Part shown: in pieces, positions 37,943 to 47,183 of the stretch | Position numbering within the stretch: position 1 is the stretch's first letter | Layout: the number at the start of each line of letters is the position of its first letter | NCBI GenBank assembly: GCA_963665575.2 | Contig: CAXXDW010000003.1 | Location: 806,001-870,000, forward strand | Reading direction: 5' to 3' | Source: Rariloculus sp963665575 | GTDB taxonomy: Bacteria; Pseudomonadota; Gammaproteobacteria; Steroidobacterales; Rariloculaceae | Length of the DNA: 64,000 bases | Position numbers and translations under genes: made by a program | Notes under the pieces: generated by a model | Database searches by the model: none | What the model saw: the letters and a program-made list of their open reading frames with translations, nothing else | Told to the model about the DNA's origin: nothing

Positions 37943-38807
37943 CTAGCTTCTTGAGCAGCTTGGCTTGTTCGATCTCGCCATATGTGCGTGTATCGTCTGC
38001 GTTTACCCAATCCCAGCAGGGTCCTGCGTGCTTCGTTGGTCCCTTCAGTAAGGCGATCGCCATCTCGGACGCAAGAGCCGCATCTCTAAACACACCAACG
38101 AACTTCTTCTCAGGTTGCCCACGCTCGAATACAATTAGGCTTCCCTTGACAGCCGTCCCAAGGAATCCACCTGAAGGTATATCCATTACTGCAATTGCGC
38201 GCAGCCCTTCTTCTTCAAGTTTGTCAAAGGCAAGTTTTGCCGATGCTGAGGAAGTGACATTGCGAGCGGCCATCCATATGAGACTACCCGACTTTGATAT
38301 CAGCGGAGCAAGAGATCTGACGATTTCGCCGCCGAACCCGTCTGCTTTTTCCTTCCCTGACCGGTATCCAAGCGGTGTTTGGCAAACCGCAATGTCAAAG
38401 ACTTGCTGTAACCCAACTTCGTCTACTGACCGCGCGATGGCTTCATCACCGAAGAGTTGATTCATTACCTCGGCCAAATCGGCATTGGGAACGACAATCT
38501 TGCCCACTTTCCCGTCTATCCGATCAAATAATGATGCTGTCAACACACTTAGTGACGACGTGTACTCAATAGAACGCGTACCTTGTTGCTTGGAACATAG
38601 CGTCGCTACAAAGTCCTCTATCGCGCAAGCGGTATCGCTCAATTGTCGTCCACCTTCGAAAAATCTCTTAGCTTCTCGCAACGTCTCGCTCGCTCGCAAA
38701 TTGCACTCGATTCCTACGGCGATGATATCAACTAAGGATGGGCGTTTCGCTTTGGCGCGCAACGTATTGAGTTGTTTCCAGAACGCTGTCTTGTTTGCTA
38801 TTTCCAT
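37943..38807 (-). pseudogene. N-terminal part of the IS-interrupted MTase-like protein
   Basis: 288 codons from ATG 38807 (MEIANKTAFWKQLNTLRAKA), preceded by AAGGGACAT. The sequence follows the C-terminal half of N6-adenine methyltransferase folds (IVVPNADLAEVMNQLFGDE, SGSLIWMAARNVTSSASAK, FDKLEEEGLRAIAVMDIPSG, FLGTAVKGSLIVFERGQP). The catalytic NPPY/F box is replaced by CQTPLGYR and no SAM-binding DPxxGxG motif is visible, so it would be catalytically dead as a methyltransferase even before the IS. The gene resumes at 36459. Confidence 0.65.
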
Positions 38808-39306
38808 TATGTCCCTTACAACAATGAAATCACTGTAAACGCTGCAGGCGCGACAATGCGACCACGTCGACCCCTTCTCCAATTGACCTATTTCAAATGT
38901 GATGTTGTACTTGCTGATCTAGCTGATTGTGCTTACAGACTCCTCTCTTCAAGTTCCGAGAACAAACTCTAGCGTCCCACCTTTCGACTCTGGGATTCTG
39001 TACATCTTTGACCTTCCCAATAGGACGTCCCGCAATTCGAGCGATCACTCCAATGTGTCCTCATCGGCGACATTTTTCTGTCTGAGTCGAAGCTGGGATC
39101 GGGAGGGACCACCGCTCGTTTACCTCGGCTCCACAAGCTTCAAGGCTGCTGTCTGGGAGCGCCGGTGTTTCGTCACTGCCGCGTGAACACCGCGAGGCTC
39201 GCGAGAAATCGAATTTCATCGGGCTATCGAATTCCGAATCGACGCCCTACAAAAACCAGACACACTTTTCGGGGGACGCCGCGACCGGCGCCCGTAGCCC
39301 TTACCT
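38808..39306. other. No recognisable gene
   Basis: About 500 bp; short ORFs on the plus strand have no family resemblance. The upstream region of the leftward 38807 gene should provide its promoter. Confidence 0.35.
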
Positions 39307-39915
39307 TCAAGACTCTGCATGGCTATTGGCATCTTCCGTCAATGTCAGAAGCTCGTTTATACTCTCCATTCGAGTACGCCGTATTTGCTCGACCCTAGCT
39401 TTCACATTTTCCAGATACTCAATTGGATTCCAATCCGCGAACTCGTCGTCCGGTATCCCGTACGTTTGACGAATTTCTTGGGCCAGTACGATCGCATCAA
39501 GTCCAAGCTTGGCGTATTGATAATGCCGCGCCTCATAGACGACCTCGTAGTCCGGCGGAAAAGCATTCACGTACGCAGATTCCACAATACGGTTTGCCGC
39601 CTCGGCGCGACTCGGATAAGAAGGAAGCCGGTACATGAGTTCATGGTCTATGCTGTTCCAATCAACATCTAACGGATAGCGTGGCGGGGATGGAAGATCC
39701 ATCGTTGTCTCGAGGTTCCCGTCTTCGTTGCGTTGTCCATCGTCCATCGCAACTCTTGTACACCGATTCGCGTACTCATCCAAGATGCAGACCGCATGCA
39801 TGGCCAAGTACCGTGCACGCTGCTTGCGAGCAAGCCATTCGGACCATATGTCTTTTGCCAAAGCGATAAAGGCACCAAGAAGAACGCCAGCCAAACCGAT
39901 GGCAGCTTCGTTCAT
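39307..39915 (-). CDS. Hypothetical membrane-anchored protein
   Basis: 202 residues. One N-terminal hydrophobic helix (residues 4-21, AAIGLAGVLLGAFIALAK) followed by a positively charged stretch (WLARKQRARY), predicting a single-pass protein with a cytoplasmic body. The rest is soluble, mixed helix, with no motif recognised. Small one-TM proteins of this kind are frequent in defence islands, but nothing shows a partnership here. Confidence 0.55.
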   Translation of the reverse strand: MNEAAIGLAGVLLGAFIALAKDIWSEWLARKQRARYLAMHAVCILDEYANRCTRVAMDDGQRNEDGNLETTMDLPSPPRYPLDVDWNSIDHELMYRLPSYPSRAEAANRIVESAYVNAFPPDYEVVYEARHYQYAKLGLDAIVLAQEIRQTYGIPDDEFADWNPIEYLENVKARVEQIRRTRMESINELLTLTEDANSHAES

Positions 39916-40594
39916 TCACCCGCTCCTGACACTACCCTACGGTAAACAGAATCGAGTAAAGCGTGGTCCACTGTTCGATACCTGGTGAATCTGTGACATG
40001 TCGAATTGCCTACTCCGCCCAAGAAACCTCTTCCCTTACCGCGAGTTTCGATCATCGAACGACCGCTCCTTCAGTGACGGGTTCTCAACTCGTAGTCTTT
40101 GCTGCGCGGCAATCCGGTATCGATGTCTTGTCGCTCAAGACCTTGGTTTCTGCCGGCTCCAAGGCCGCCAAGCCACCACTCGTCTGCAAGACTACCGGCC
40201 GTTTACTCGGCCAGTTCGAGGTACTGCCCAAATTTCCTTCAGAGCCACATTTCGTCAGCCGTTGCCATTCACGCTCGACTTCTAGCATGGAAGCATAAGC
40301 ACGAGATGGGAAAGCAGCAACGTACAACCCGTAGGTGCAGAACTACCTCATTTTCGGCGTTGAATCGTTGGCTGTGCTCCACCGGCCAAACAGTGCCGAC
40401 ACCCAGCTCCGACCTCTCTCGGTCGACGACCAACAGACCGCGCAGCAACTGAAGATCTCGAGCAAGTCGAACAGATTGAAGTACACTCACTTCGCTAGTA
40501 CCAACGTCTTGGCGATTTCCCAGATCTGAGTATGGTTTGATGCTTCCGCCACCGCCAGCAATAGGTTCTCGCCGGCCTAAGGCACCGGTTTCCC
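39916..40594 (-). other. Degenerate coding remnants downstream of hsdR
   Basis: On the minus strand one frame reads through ETGALGRREPIAGGGGSIKP, DVGTSEVSVLQSVRLARDLQ and VVDRERSELGVGTVWPVEHS. After a one-base shift near 40330 another continues GLYVAAFPSRAYASMLEVER. There is no start codon in the first frame before it meets hsdR. I read it as the remains of one unknown gene; nothing intact is present. Confidence 0.35.
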
Positions 40595-43500
40595 TTAGCC
40601 AGCGTCAGCGAGGGGTTCAGGCTGAAGAGCTTTCAACTTCTCGAAGATCCCATCGATCACGTTGGTCTTTCCCGCGAACAACGCTTCGGGACCGCCGGCA
40701 TGCACGCTACTGAACGGCGCCTCGTAGAGCGCGGATGGCTCCATGACACCACGCGCCGTGAGTTGGTCAATCACCATTTCAATGAAACGGATTTGCGGCG
40801 TGCTCAGGCTTCGATTGGAGAGGAACTCCGAGAAGACCTCCTGCGCGGCGGAGCGGTCCATTCCCACCATGGTTCGCACGAAATGCGCCAGGGAGGGAGC
40901 GTCGCTTCGGGCCAGGAGTCCCGTCAACAGCGTCTGGCCATCGTCATCGCCGATCTCGACCAGTGTCTGCTCAAGCCCTTGCAGGTCGGTAGTCGTGAGC
41001 GGCTGGTTGGTCCGGAGGCGACGAATCACGATGTGGTCGAGATGGTTCTTCAGGTACTCCTGCACCTTCTTCTGATACTGGACCCCGGTCATCTTCGGCA
41101 GGTAGTCGGCGGCGCCCTTGCGGACGGCTGTGATCTCGTCCTGGAAATCGGTGTAGACGATCGTACGCGTCTTCTTGTCCAGGAAGGGCACCAGGCCACG
41201 CAATCGCAGGCGCAGTTCCTCGAGACCGTTCAAGGCGATGCCTTCCCAGAAGGCTGTCTCCTGCACTGAAGCCAGGTAGGCGAGCTGAGCCGACACCGCG
41301 GGAATCGCGCCCTTCTCTTCGAGCAGCATGGCGATCTCCACCACCCTCCGACGGTGCTGCTCGAAGGTGCCTGTATCGCCCTCGGCGACGGCCAGTTGCA
41401 TCTTCAGCGCGGTGAGATCGAACAGGCGCGATTCGATGTCGTCGGTCTCGATCTCGCTGGGCAGCCCGGCAACCTCACTCTGCAGGAGCTCGGCGTCGGA
41501 CGGGGTGAGCCGCTCCCATGACTCCCGCTTCCGGAAACGCTCGACTGCTTCGAGTTGCATCCGCACGATGAAGTTCTCGCGATTCATCGCCGCCACTTCC
41601 CCGTGCAGTTTCGTCGTCAACGCCTCGGCCAGCTCCGCCTGCGGGTCCAGGTCCGGCGTGGCCTTGACGATAGTCAGCAATTGCACCCTAGATCGGAAGA
41701 GTCGGGCGCGGAGTGGAACGCTGTCACCGACCTCGATTCCCTTCGGTTGCTCGTTGAAAAAGTCGAAGTTGAAACAGAAGTCGAAGACGCGAAAGTCGTG
41801 CTTGTCCTCCCCGGGTCCGAACAGGTCGGGGCACAGTCGCGTGCCGCGCCCGATCATCTGCCAGAACTTGATCCGCGAGTAGACCGGCTTGAAAAAGACC
41901 AGGTTGGCGACCTCGGGCACATCGATGCCGGTATCGAGCATGTCCACGGAGATCGCGATGTGCGGCGCCTTGTCCTTCCGTGAGAAGTCGTCGATCAGAC
42001 TCTGCGGATACGTGGCGTAGTGATCGATGACGCGGGCGAAGTGTCCAGCGTATTGTGGGTAGTGCCGGTTGAACCGCTCCTCGATGAAATTCGCATGCTC
42101 GTGATTGCGCGCGAAGATGATCGTCCTGGCCAGCCGGTCGCCACCGTCGACCGTGTGACCGTGCTGCATGAGATGTTGCAGCACCTTGTCGACCGTGTCG
42201 CTGTTGAAGAGCCAATTGTTGATGGCGGACGCGTTGACCCGCTCCGGCAGCGTACCATCGTCCTCGTCGTCGCCCCAGTCGAGGCTCTCCCACTGCGCCT
42301 GCTCTTCCTCGCTGAGCGAATCGTAGTCGATGCCCTCGCGCGGAAACCGTAGATCCACCTGCTGAACCTTCGGTGGCACGAGAAAGCCGTCCGTCACCGC
42401 GGTCGCCAGTTCGTACGCGTCGGTAGGTACGCCCGGCTCCAGGTCGAAGAGCTGGTAGGTGTTCCTGTCGACCTGGTCCCGAGGGGTCGCGGTCAGACCC
42501 ACCAGCAGCGAGTCGAAGTACCGAAAGATGGCCCCGTACTTCTGATACACCGAACGGTGCGCCTCGTCGATGATCACGAGATCGAAATGCCCGACCCCGA
42601 AGCGGGCCTGGGTGCCCGTCGTCTCGTCGATCAGCCCCATCATCGTTGGATAGGTGCAAACGTAGACCCGGCCCGCCTTGTCCTTCTCGGTCACCAGGTT
42701 CACCGGGCTCGATTCCGGCAAGTGGGCCTTGAACGCCCCCACTGCCTGATTCACCAGAGATATCCGGTCTGCCAGAAACAGCGCCCGCTTCACCCAACCC
42801 GCCCGCTGCAGCAGGTCGACCAGCGCGATCGCCACGCGCGTCTTGCCGCTGCCGGTCGCCATCACCAGCAGCGCCTTGCGCCGCGCCTGTCCGAATTGCT
42901 CACCGATGCTCCCGATGGCCCGCTTTTGGTAGTAGCGCCCGGCAATGGCGTCCTTCACCCGCGAAGCGCCCAGCGGTTCGCGGTGGGACCGGCGATGCAG
43001 CAGTGATGCCAGCTCATCCTTCTTGTAGAAGCCGGCGACAACTCGCGGCGCGTAGACCTGGTCGTCCCAGAGGTAGGTTTTGTACCCGTTCGTGTAGAAG
43101 ATGACCGGGCGCTGGCCGTGCATGGCCTCCAGGCAGTCCGCGTAGAGTTTTGCCTGTTGTCGACCCACTGTCGGATCGACAGTCGTCTTCTTCGCCTCGA
43201 CCACCGCCAGCGGCTTGCCGTCATCGCCCCACAGGACGTAATCGGCGTAACCGAGCCCCGAGTCGTTCGGCATGCCCGTGACTTCGTACTCGCGGTCGTG
43301 TTCCCGGTCGAGCGGCCAGCCGGCACGCTGCAGGGCCAGATCGATGATTAGCCTGCGGGTTTTGCTCTCGTTCCAGTCGCGCGTCTCTGGGACGGTCTCG
43401 TTCTCCGCCTTGATGGCGGCGAGCCGTTCACGCAACGCCTCCAGCTCGTCTTCGATCTCCTTACGCGCGTCGTCGGCTGCATCCACTTGGCTCTTGAGGG

Positions 43501-43981
43501 AGTCCAGTTCTTCGACGCTGGCCGGCGTGACGCCGGGTTCCAGTCTGGGGACAAGTGACTCGTCGAATGTCTTTCCGTGAAGTTTCTTCGCCCCTTTTCG
43601 CAGATAGGTGCGGCCCGCCCAGTAGAGGACGTGCGCTAGTTCCCGCACGACGTTCAACGCCTGCTCTGGCGCGGGTGCCTTGTTGCCATGCACCGCCACG
43701 TTGCCCGCCTTCCGGATGTACTCCGCCTTCTGCCACACGACCTCGGGCACGATCGCGCGGAACGCAGGCTCGCTCAGGTAGGCGTCCAGGTTCGTGACCT
43801 TTGGTGGGCTCAGGGTTTTCTCGACCTTGTAGACACGTTTTACCAGGCGCTCCAGCGCATGGCGTGCATGGAAGCACGATGCCCGCGGGTCGCCGTAGAC
43901 GTGGTGCTCCGCGTAGCTTGCGCTCTCCGCCGCGTGCGGGAATTCCGGTTTCAGGAACGCGAAGTTGGCGGAGATTTCCAT
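40595..43981 (-). CDS. hsdR: Type I restriction endonuclease subunit R, system 1
   Basis: 1128 residues. Order: a DUF4145/HEPN-like N-terminal part (HARHALERLVKRVYK), a coiled coil, the PD-(D/E)XK nuclease (GYADYVLWGDDGKPLAVVEAKK), then the SF2 translocase with Walker A MATGSGKTRVAIAL, motif II VIIDEAHRS, motif III GLTATP and motif VI QMIGRGTRL. The C-terminal helical domain should bind the methyltransferase. Last gene of the leftward hsdM-hsdS-hsdR operon, only 6 bp after hsdS. With HsdM and HsdS it cuts unmodified DNA after ATP-driven translocation. Confidence 0.95.
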   Translation of the reverse strand: MEISANFAFLKPEFPHAAESASYAEHHVYGDPRASCFHARHALERLVKRVYKVEKTLSPPKVTNLDAYLSEPAFRAIVPEVVWQKAEYIRKAGNVAVHGNKAPAPEQALNVVRELAHVLYWAGRTYLRKGAKKLHGKTFDESLVPRLEPGVTPASVEELDSLKSQVDAADDARKEIEDELEALRERLAAIKAENETVPETRDWNESKTRRLIIDLALQRAGWPLDREHDREYEVTGMPNDSGLGYADYVLWGDDGKPLAVVEAKKTTVDPTVGRQQAKLYADCLEAMHGQRPVIFYTNGYKTYLWDDQVYAPRVVAGFYKKDELASLLHRRSHREPLGASRVKDAIAGRYYQKRAIGSIGEQFGQARRKALLVMATGSGKTRVAIALVDLLQRAGWVKRALFLADRISLVNQAVGAFKAHLPESSPVNLVTEKDKAGRVYVCTYPTMMGLIDETTGTQARFGVGHFDLVIIDEAHRSVYQKYGAIFRYFDSLLVGLTATPRDQVDRNTYQLFDLEPGVPTDAYELATAVTDGFLVPPKVQQVDLRFPREGIDYDSLSEEEQAQWESLDWGDDEDDGTLPERVNASAINNWLFNSDTVDKVLQHLMQHGHTVDGGDRLARTIIFARNHEHANFIEERFNRHYPQYAGHFARVIDHYATYPQSLIDDFSRKDKAPHIAISVDMLDTGIDVPEVANLVFFKPVYSRIKFWQMIGRGTRLCPDLFGPGEDKHDFRVFDFCFNFDFFNEQPKGIEVGDSVPLRARLFRSRVQLLTIVKATPDLDPQAELAEALTTKLHGEVAAMNRENFIVRMQLEAVERFRKRESWERLTPSDAELLQSEVAGLPSEIETDDIESRLFDLTALKMQLAVAEGDTGTFEQHRRRVVEIAMLLEEKGAIPAVSAQLAYLASVQETAFWEGIALNGLEELRLRLRGLVPFLDKKTRTIVYTDFQDEITAVRKGAADYLPKMTGVQYQKKVQEYLKNHLDHIVIRRLRTNQPLTTTDLQGLEQTLVEIGDDDGQTLLTGLLARSDAPSLAHFVRTMVGMDRSAAQEVFSEFLSNRSLSTPQIRFIEMVIDQLTARGVMEPSALYEAPFSSVHAGGPEALFAGKTNVIDGIFEKLKALQPEPLADAG

Positions 43982-43987
43982 GGAGGC

Positions 43988-45190
43988 TCAGAGGTCTCCG
44001 CGGAAGGCGCGGGACTGCAGGGAGGCGAAGAGGGTGTCGAGTTCGGCGAGATGGGCTCGCTGACTGGCCCGCTGTTGCTCGACGGCTTCTACGATAGCGG
44101 CGAAGCGGTGTTGGAGGTCGATTGGAGGAAGATAGATTTGCAGACTCTTTAGTCGCCCAAGGCTTATACGGCCCCGCGTTTGACCTCGGACCAGCCGGAG
44201 AGCCATTGAAACGATGCCCGGATTGTTAAGAAGCCAACAGACATAGTTCGCATCTACCTTTGACATATCAACTCTCATGAGAATGCAGTCCGCCTTGTTA
44301 AGGGCGCGCTGCAGGGCCGCAGGGACGATGCAGGCACGAAGATTAGGATCTCCCATAGTCCCAATAATCACATCGCCGGGCGTGCAGTGATTGCGGGGCA
44401 GGCTAGCGAAGTGCTCTTCGGAGATGAAGGCACGGTCATCGTTCAGCATCTCGCCCACCCCGATGTTTTGCAGCCGAATTACTCTCACGCCTTTCTCGAC
44501 GTAGTGAGAAGTCTTCAGATTCGAGCCAAATGGACCGTCCTTAAATTCCTCGGAAATCGCGGACAATGTGGTCGGTGGCCACCTCATCGGATTGACGACA
44601 GGGTCCCCGAATATGTCGAGGAAGGTGGATTGGAGGAGGGCGTCGAGCCGGGCGAGAGCCTCGCGGCGCTTGGCCCGCAAGGCGTCCGCCGCATCCAGAA
44701 TCCTCGCAATCCGCTTCTGCTCGGCAAGAGGAGGAAGGGGGATCTGGAGATCTAGCGTTCTCTTGTGATTAAGATTTGAGATGTTTGTTGTCTGGTTCGC
44801 AAAGGAGCGCAGTTTCCTCTGCACCACATCCGAGGAAAACCAGCGAAATAGGTAGCTGGACTCCAGCTGCTCGGTCTTCGGCCTTAGGATTGAGATGAAG
44901 CCTCCGGCTGTACTTGGATACTCCAGTTTTGGCACTTGGCAGCACTTGCCGACATGATTCCAACTATTCGCACTTGAGACGAGGATGTCTCCTGCCGAGA
45001 GCATCTTCTCAGCGTTCTTTACGAGACTGCTTGGAACTGCAATCAGGTCGGATTCATCAAGGGCTGCCTGCACGTTCTTGGTCCTCATGCAGACGACGCT
45101 TCCCTCGTCCCGCAGGTCGCATTTATCCACTGGCTTGAATGTGATTCCGCGGATCAGTCGCGCATGGTCTCCGAGCCGGACGGCACTCAT
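43988..45190 (-). CDS. hsdS: Type I restriction specificity subunit S, system 1
   Basis: 400 residues: two target-recognition domains, each followed by a conserved coiled-coil spacer. The central one is clear (IPLPPLAEQKRIARILDAAD, ALRAKRREALARLDALLQS), as is the matching C-terminal one (HRFAAIVEAVEQQRASQRAH). It defines the bipartite DNA target and holds two HsdM in the complex. The start overlaps the hsdM stop by ATGA. Confidence 0.95.
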   Translation of the reverse strand: MSAVRLGDHARLIRGITFKPVDKCDLRDEGSVVCMRTKNVQAALDESDLIAVPSSLVKNAEKMLSAGDILVSSANSWNHVGKCCQVPKLEYPSTAGGFISILRPKTEQLESSYLFRWFSSDVVQRKLRSFANQTTNISNLNHKRTLDLQIPLPPLAEQKRIARILDAADALRAKRREALARLDALLQSTFLDIFGDPVVNPMRWPPTTLSAISEEFKDGPFGSNLKTSHYVEKGVRVIRLQNIGVGEMLNDDRAFISEEHFASLPRNHCTPGDVIIGTMGDPNLRACIVPAALQRALNKADCILMRVDMSKVDANYVCWLLNNPGIVSMALRLVRGQTRGRISLGRLKSLQIYLPPIDLQHRFAAIVEAVEQQRASQRAHLAELDTLFASLQSRAFRGDL

Positions 45191-46677
45191 CCCAACAACC
45201 CCACCAAGTCCTCACGGCCCTTTGCGATTACTTGCTCCAGTTTCGCCAGTCGTTCCAGGATCACTCTTGGTGGATCGTACTCCACCGCCTCGTAGTCGAT
45301 CTTCTTGTAGCGGTTGATGGACAGGTCGTAGTCGTTATTAGCGATCTCGCCCTTTGGCACGAGGAAACTCTGATCCGTCCGCGCCCGCTCGCGATCTGCC
45401 TCACGGTTTCGCCAACGGGCGAGAATGTCGGCAAGGTCGCTGTTGTCCGGTTGCGGTGTGCGCTTGTCGTCCAGCGAGTAGCCGTCCGCCTGCATGTCGT
45501 AGAACCAGACGTCCTCCGTGCCTCCCGAGTTGGTCTTGGTGAAGAGCAGGATGGCAGTGGAGACCCCGGCGTAGGGTCTGAAGACGCCCGAGGGCATGGA
45601 GACGATGGCGTCGAGCTTCTGTTCCTCGACCAGAATCCTGCGCAGGGTCCTGTGCGCCTTGCTCGACCCGAAAAGCACGCCGTCGGGCACGATGACGGCG
45701 GCGCGGCCGCCGGTCTGGAGCAGGCGCAGGAACAGGGCAAGGAACAGCAGCTCGGTCTTCTTCGTCTTGACGACCTGCTGCAGGTCCCTGGCGGTGGACT
45801 CGTAGTCGAGACTACCCGCAAACGGCGGATTGGCGAGGACGAGCGAGTACCGCTCGGCGTCGTCCCCGGCTGCCGCCACGTCGACCTGGGCCAGCGAGTC
45901 CCGATAGCGGATGTCCGGATTCTCGACCCCGTGCAGCAACATGTTCATGCTGCCGATGCGGAGCATGGTGTTGTCGAAGTCGTAGCCGTGGAAGGTGCCC
46001 TCGTTGAACCGACGGCGGACCAGGGCGTCCTTGTAGATGCGGTCGCCGTGGTGCTCGACGAGATGCTCGGAGGCCGCGACGAGGAAGCCGGCGGTACCGC
46101 AGGCAGGGTCGCAGATGACGTCGTTCGGCTTCGGTGCGGTCATGTCCACCATCAACTTGATGATGTGGCGCGGCGTGCGGAACTGCCCGTTCTGTCCGGC
46201 GGTCGCGATCTTGCCGAGCATGTACTCGTAGAGATCACCCTTGGTGTCGCGGTCAGCCATGTCGATGTCATCGAGCTGGTCGACCACGTTGGCCAGCACC
46301 CGAGCCGTAGGCATCATGAAGAGGGCGTCCTGCATGTGGTGGGTGTAGGTGGTTCCCTCGTCCGAGCCTTCCGTCTTGCCCATCGACTTGATGAAGGGGA
46401 ACACCTTGTCCCGCACGGTCTCGAACATCTGCTCCGGCGCAAGCTCCTTGAAACGCGACCAGCGCAAAGCGTCCTGGTCGGCGGTGAACACCGGCTCCTC
46501 GATCGGCTTGCCGGTGCGAGCGGCCTTGTGCTCCTTGCGGGTATGCAGCTCGTCCAACCCCTTGATGAAGAGCAGGTAGGTGAGCTGCTCGATGACTGAG
46601 AGCGGGTTCGAGATGCCGCCGGACCACATGGTGTTCCAGATTCCGTCGACCTTGGATTTCAGCTCACCGGTGATCAT
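45187..46677 (-). CDS. hsdM: Type I DNA methyltransferase subunit M, system 1
   Basis: 496 residues. HsdM N-terminal helical domain (residues 1 to about 130), then the N6-adenine methyltransferase core with SAM-binding DPACGTAGF (190-198) and catalytic NPPF (283-286). Protects host DNA and forms the core of the restriction complex. First gene of the operon; its promoter should lie between it and the type ISP relic upstream. Confidence 0.95.
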   Translation of the reverse strand: MITGELKSKVDGIWNTMWSGGISNPLSVIEQLTYLLFIKGLDELHTRKEHKAARTGKPIEEPVFTADQDALRWSRFKELAPEQMFETVRDKVFPFIKSMGKTEGSDEGTTYTHHMQDALFMMPTARVLANVVDQLDDIDMADRDTKGDLYEYMLGKIATAGQNGQFRTPRHIIKLMVDMTAPKPNDVICDPACGTAGFLVAASEHLVEHHGDRIYKDALVRRRFNEGTFHGYDFDNTMLRIGSMNMLLHGVENPDIRYRDSLAQVDVAAAGDDAERYSLVLANPPFAGSLDYESTARDLQQVVKTKKTELLFLALFLRLLQTGGRAAVIVPDGVLFGSSKAHRTLRRILVEEQKLDAIVSMPSGVFRPYAGVSTAILLFTKTNSGGTEDVWFYDMQADGYSLDDKRTPQPDNSDLADILARWRNREADRERARTDQSFLVPKGEIANNDYDLSINRYKKIDYEAVEYDPPRVILERLAKLEQVIAKGREDLVGLLG

Positions 46678-46757
46678 GATTCCATTTTGCCTTTCTCCAT
46701 TGAGTCCTCAAGGTGCCTGAACCTCGAGGCGAAACACCTCCGGGGATGTGCCGCTCG

Positions 46758-47168
46758 CTAGTGGTATCTATAGGCGACGGCTCCTTCGGGCGCCATGGTA
46801 CCTGCGGTTGTGGGCCTCGTCTTCGCCGCACACTGAATGGGCCGGCAATGGTGGGCTGCCCCATACCAATAGCAATCGAAATCTGCACAACTGGGGAAAA
46901 CTACTTCAGCATTGACACGCGCCACCAAATCGGTCCCGATATCGCGGCCATCCAGTCCAGTCAACGCCTCGCGCTCGGCCCAGTTCGGCCAGCGCCAGAT
47001 TTCGTCGATCTCGAATTCGGGCTCCTGAAGCGCGACGCGCATGAACAACTGCTTGAACCAGCGCCCCTTTTCCGACTCGTCCCGACTCTCGTTTCGAACG
47101 CGGTCCAGGATGACACCTGAACCTGGCCTTCCCGCCAGTTCGAAACTCATCTGCGTTGTCGTCAACAC
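46758..47168 (-). pseudogene. Type ISP restriction enzyme, N-terminal remnant
   Basis: The first 90 or so codons match the start of large single-chain type ISP restriction-modification helicases: LDRVRNESRDESEKGRWFKQ, FMRVALQEPEFEIDEIWRW and LTGLDGRDIGTDLVARVN. The similarity ends just where the nuclease motif (acidic then Gln-x-Lys) should follow, and the rest of the ORF is unrelated. The full enzymes are about 1,500 residues, so only a stump remains. Confidence 0.65.
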
Positions 47169-47183
47169 AAGTACCTGCTGGAC

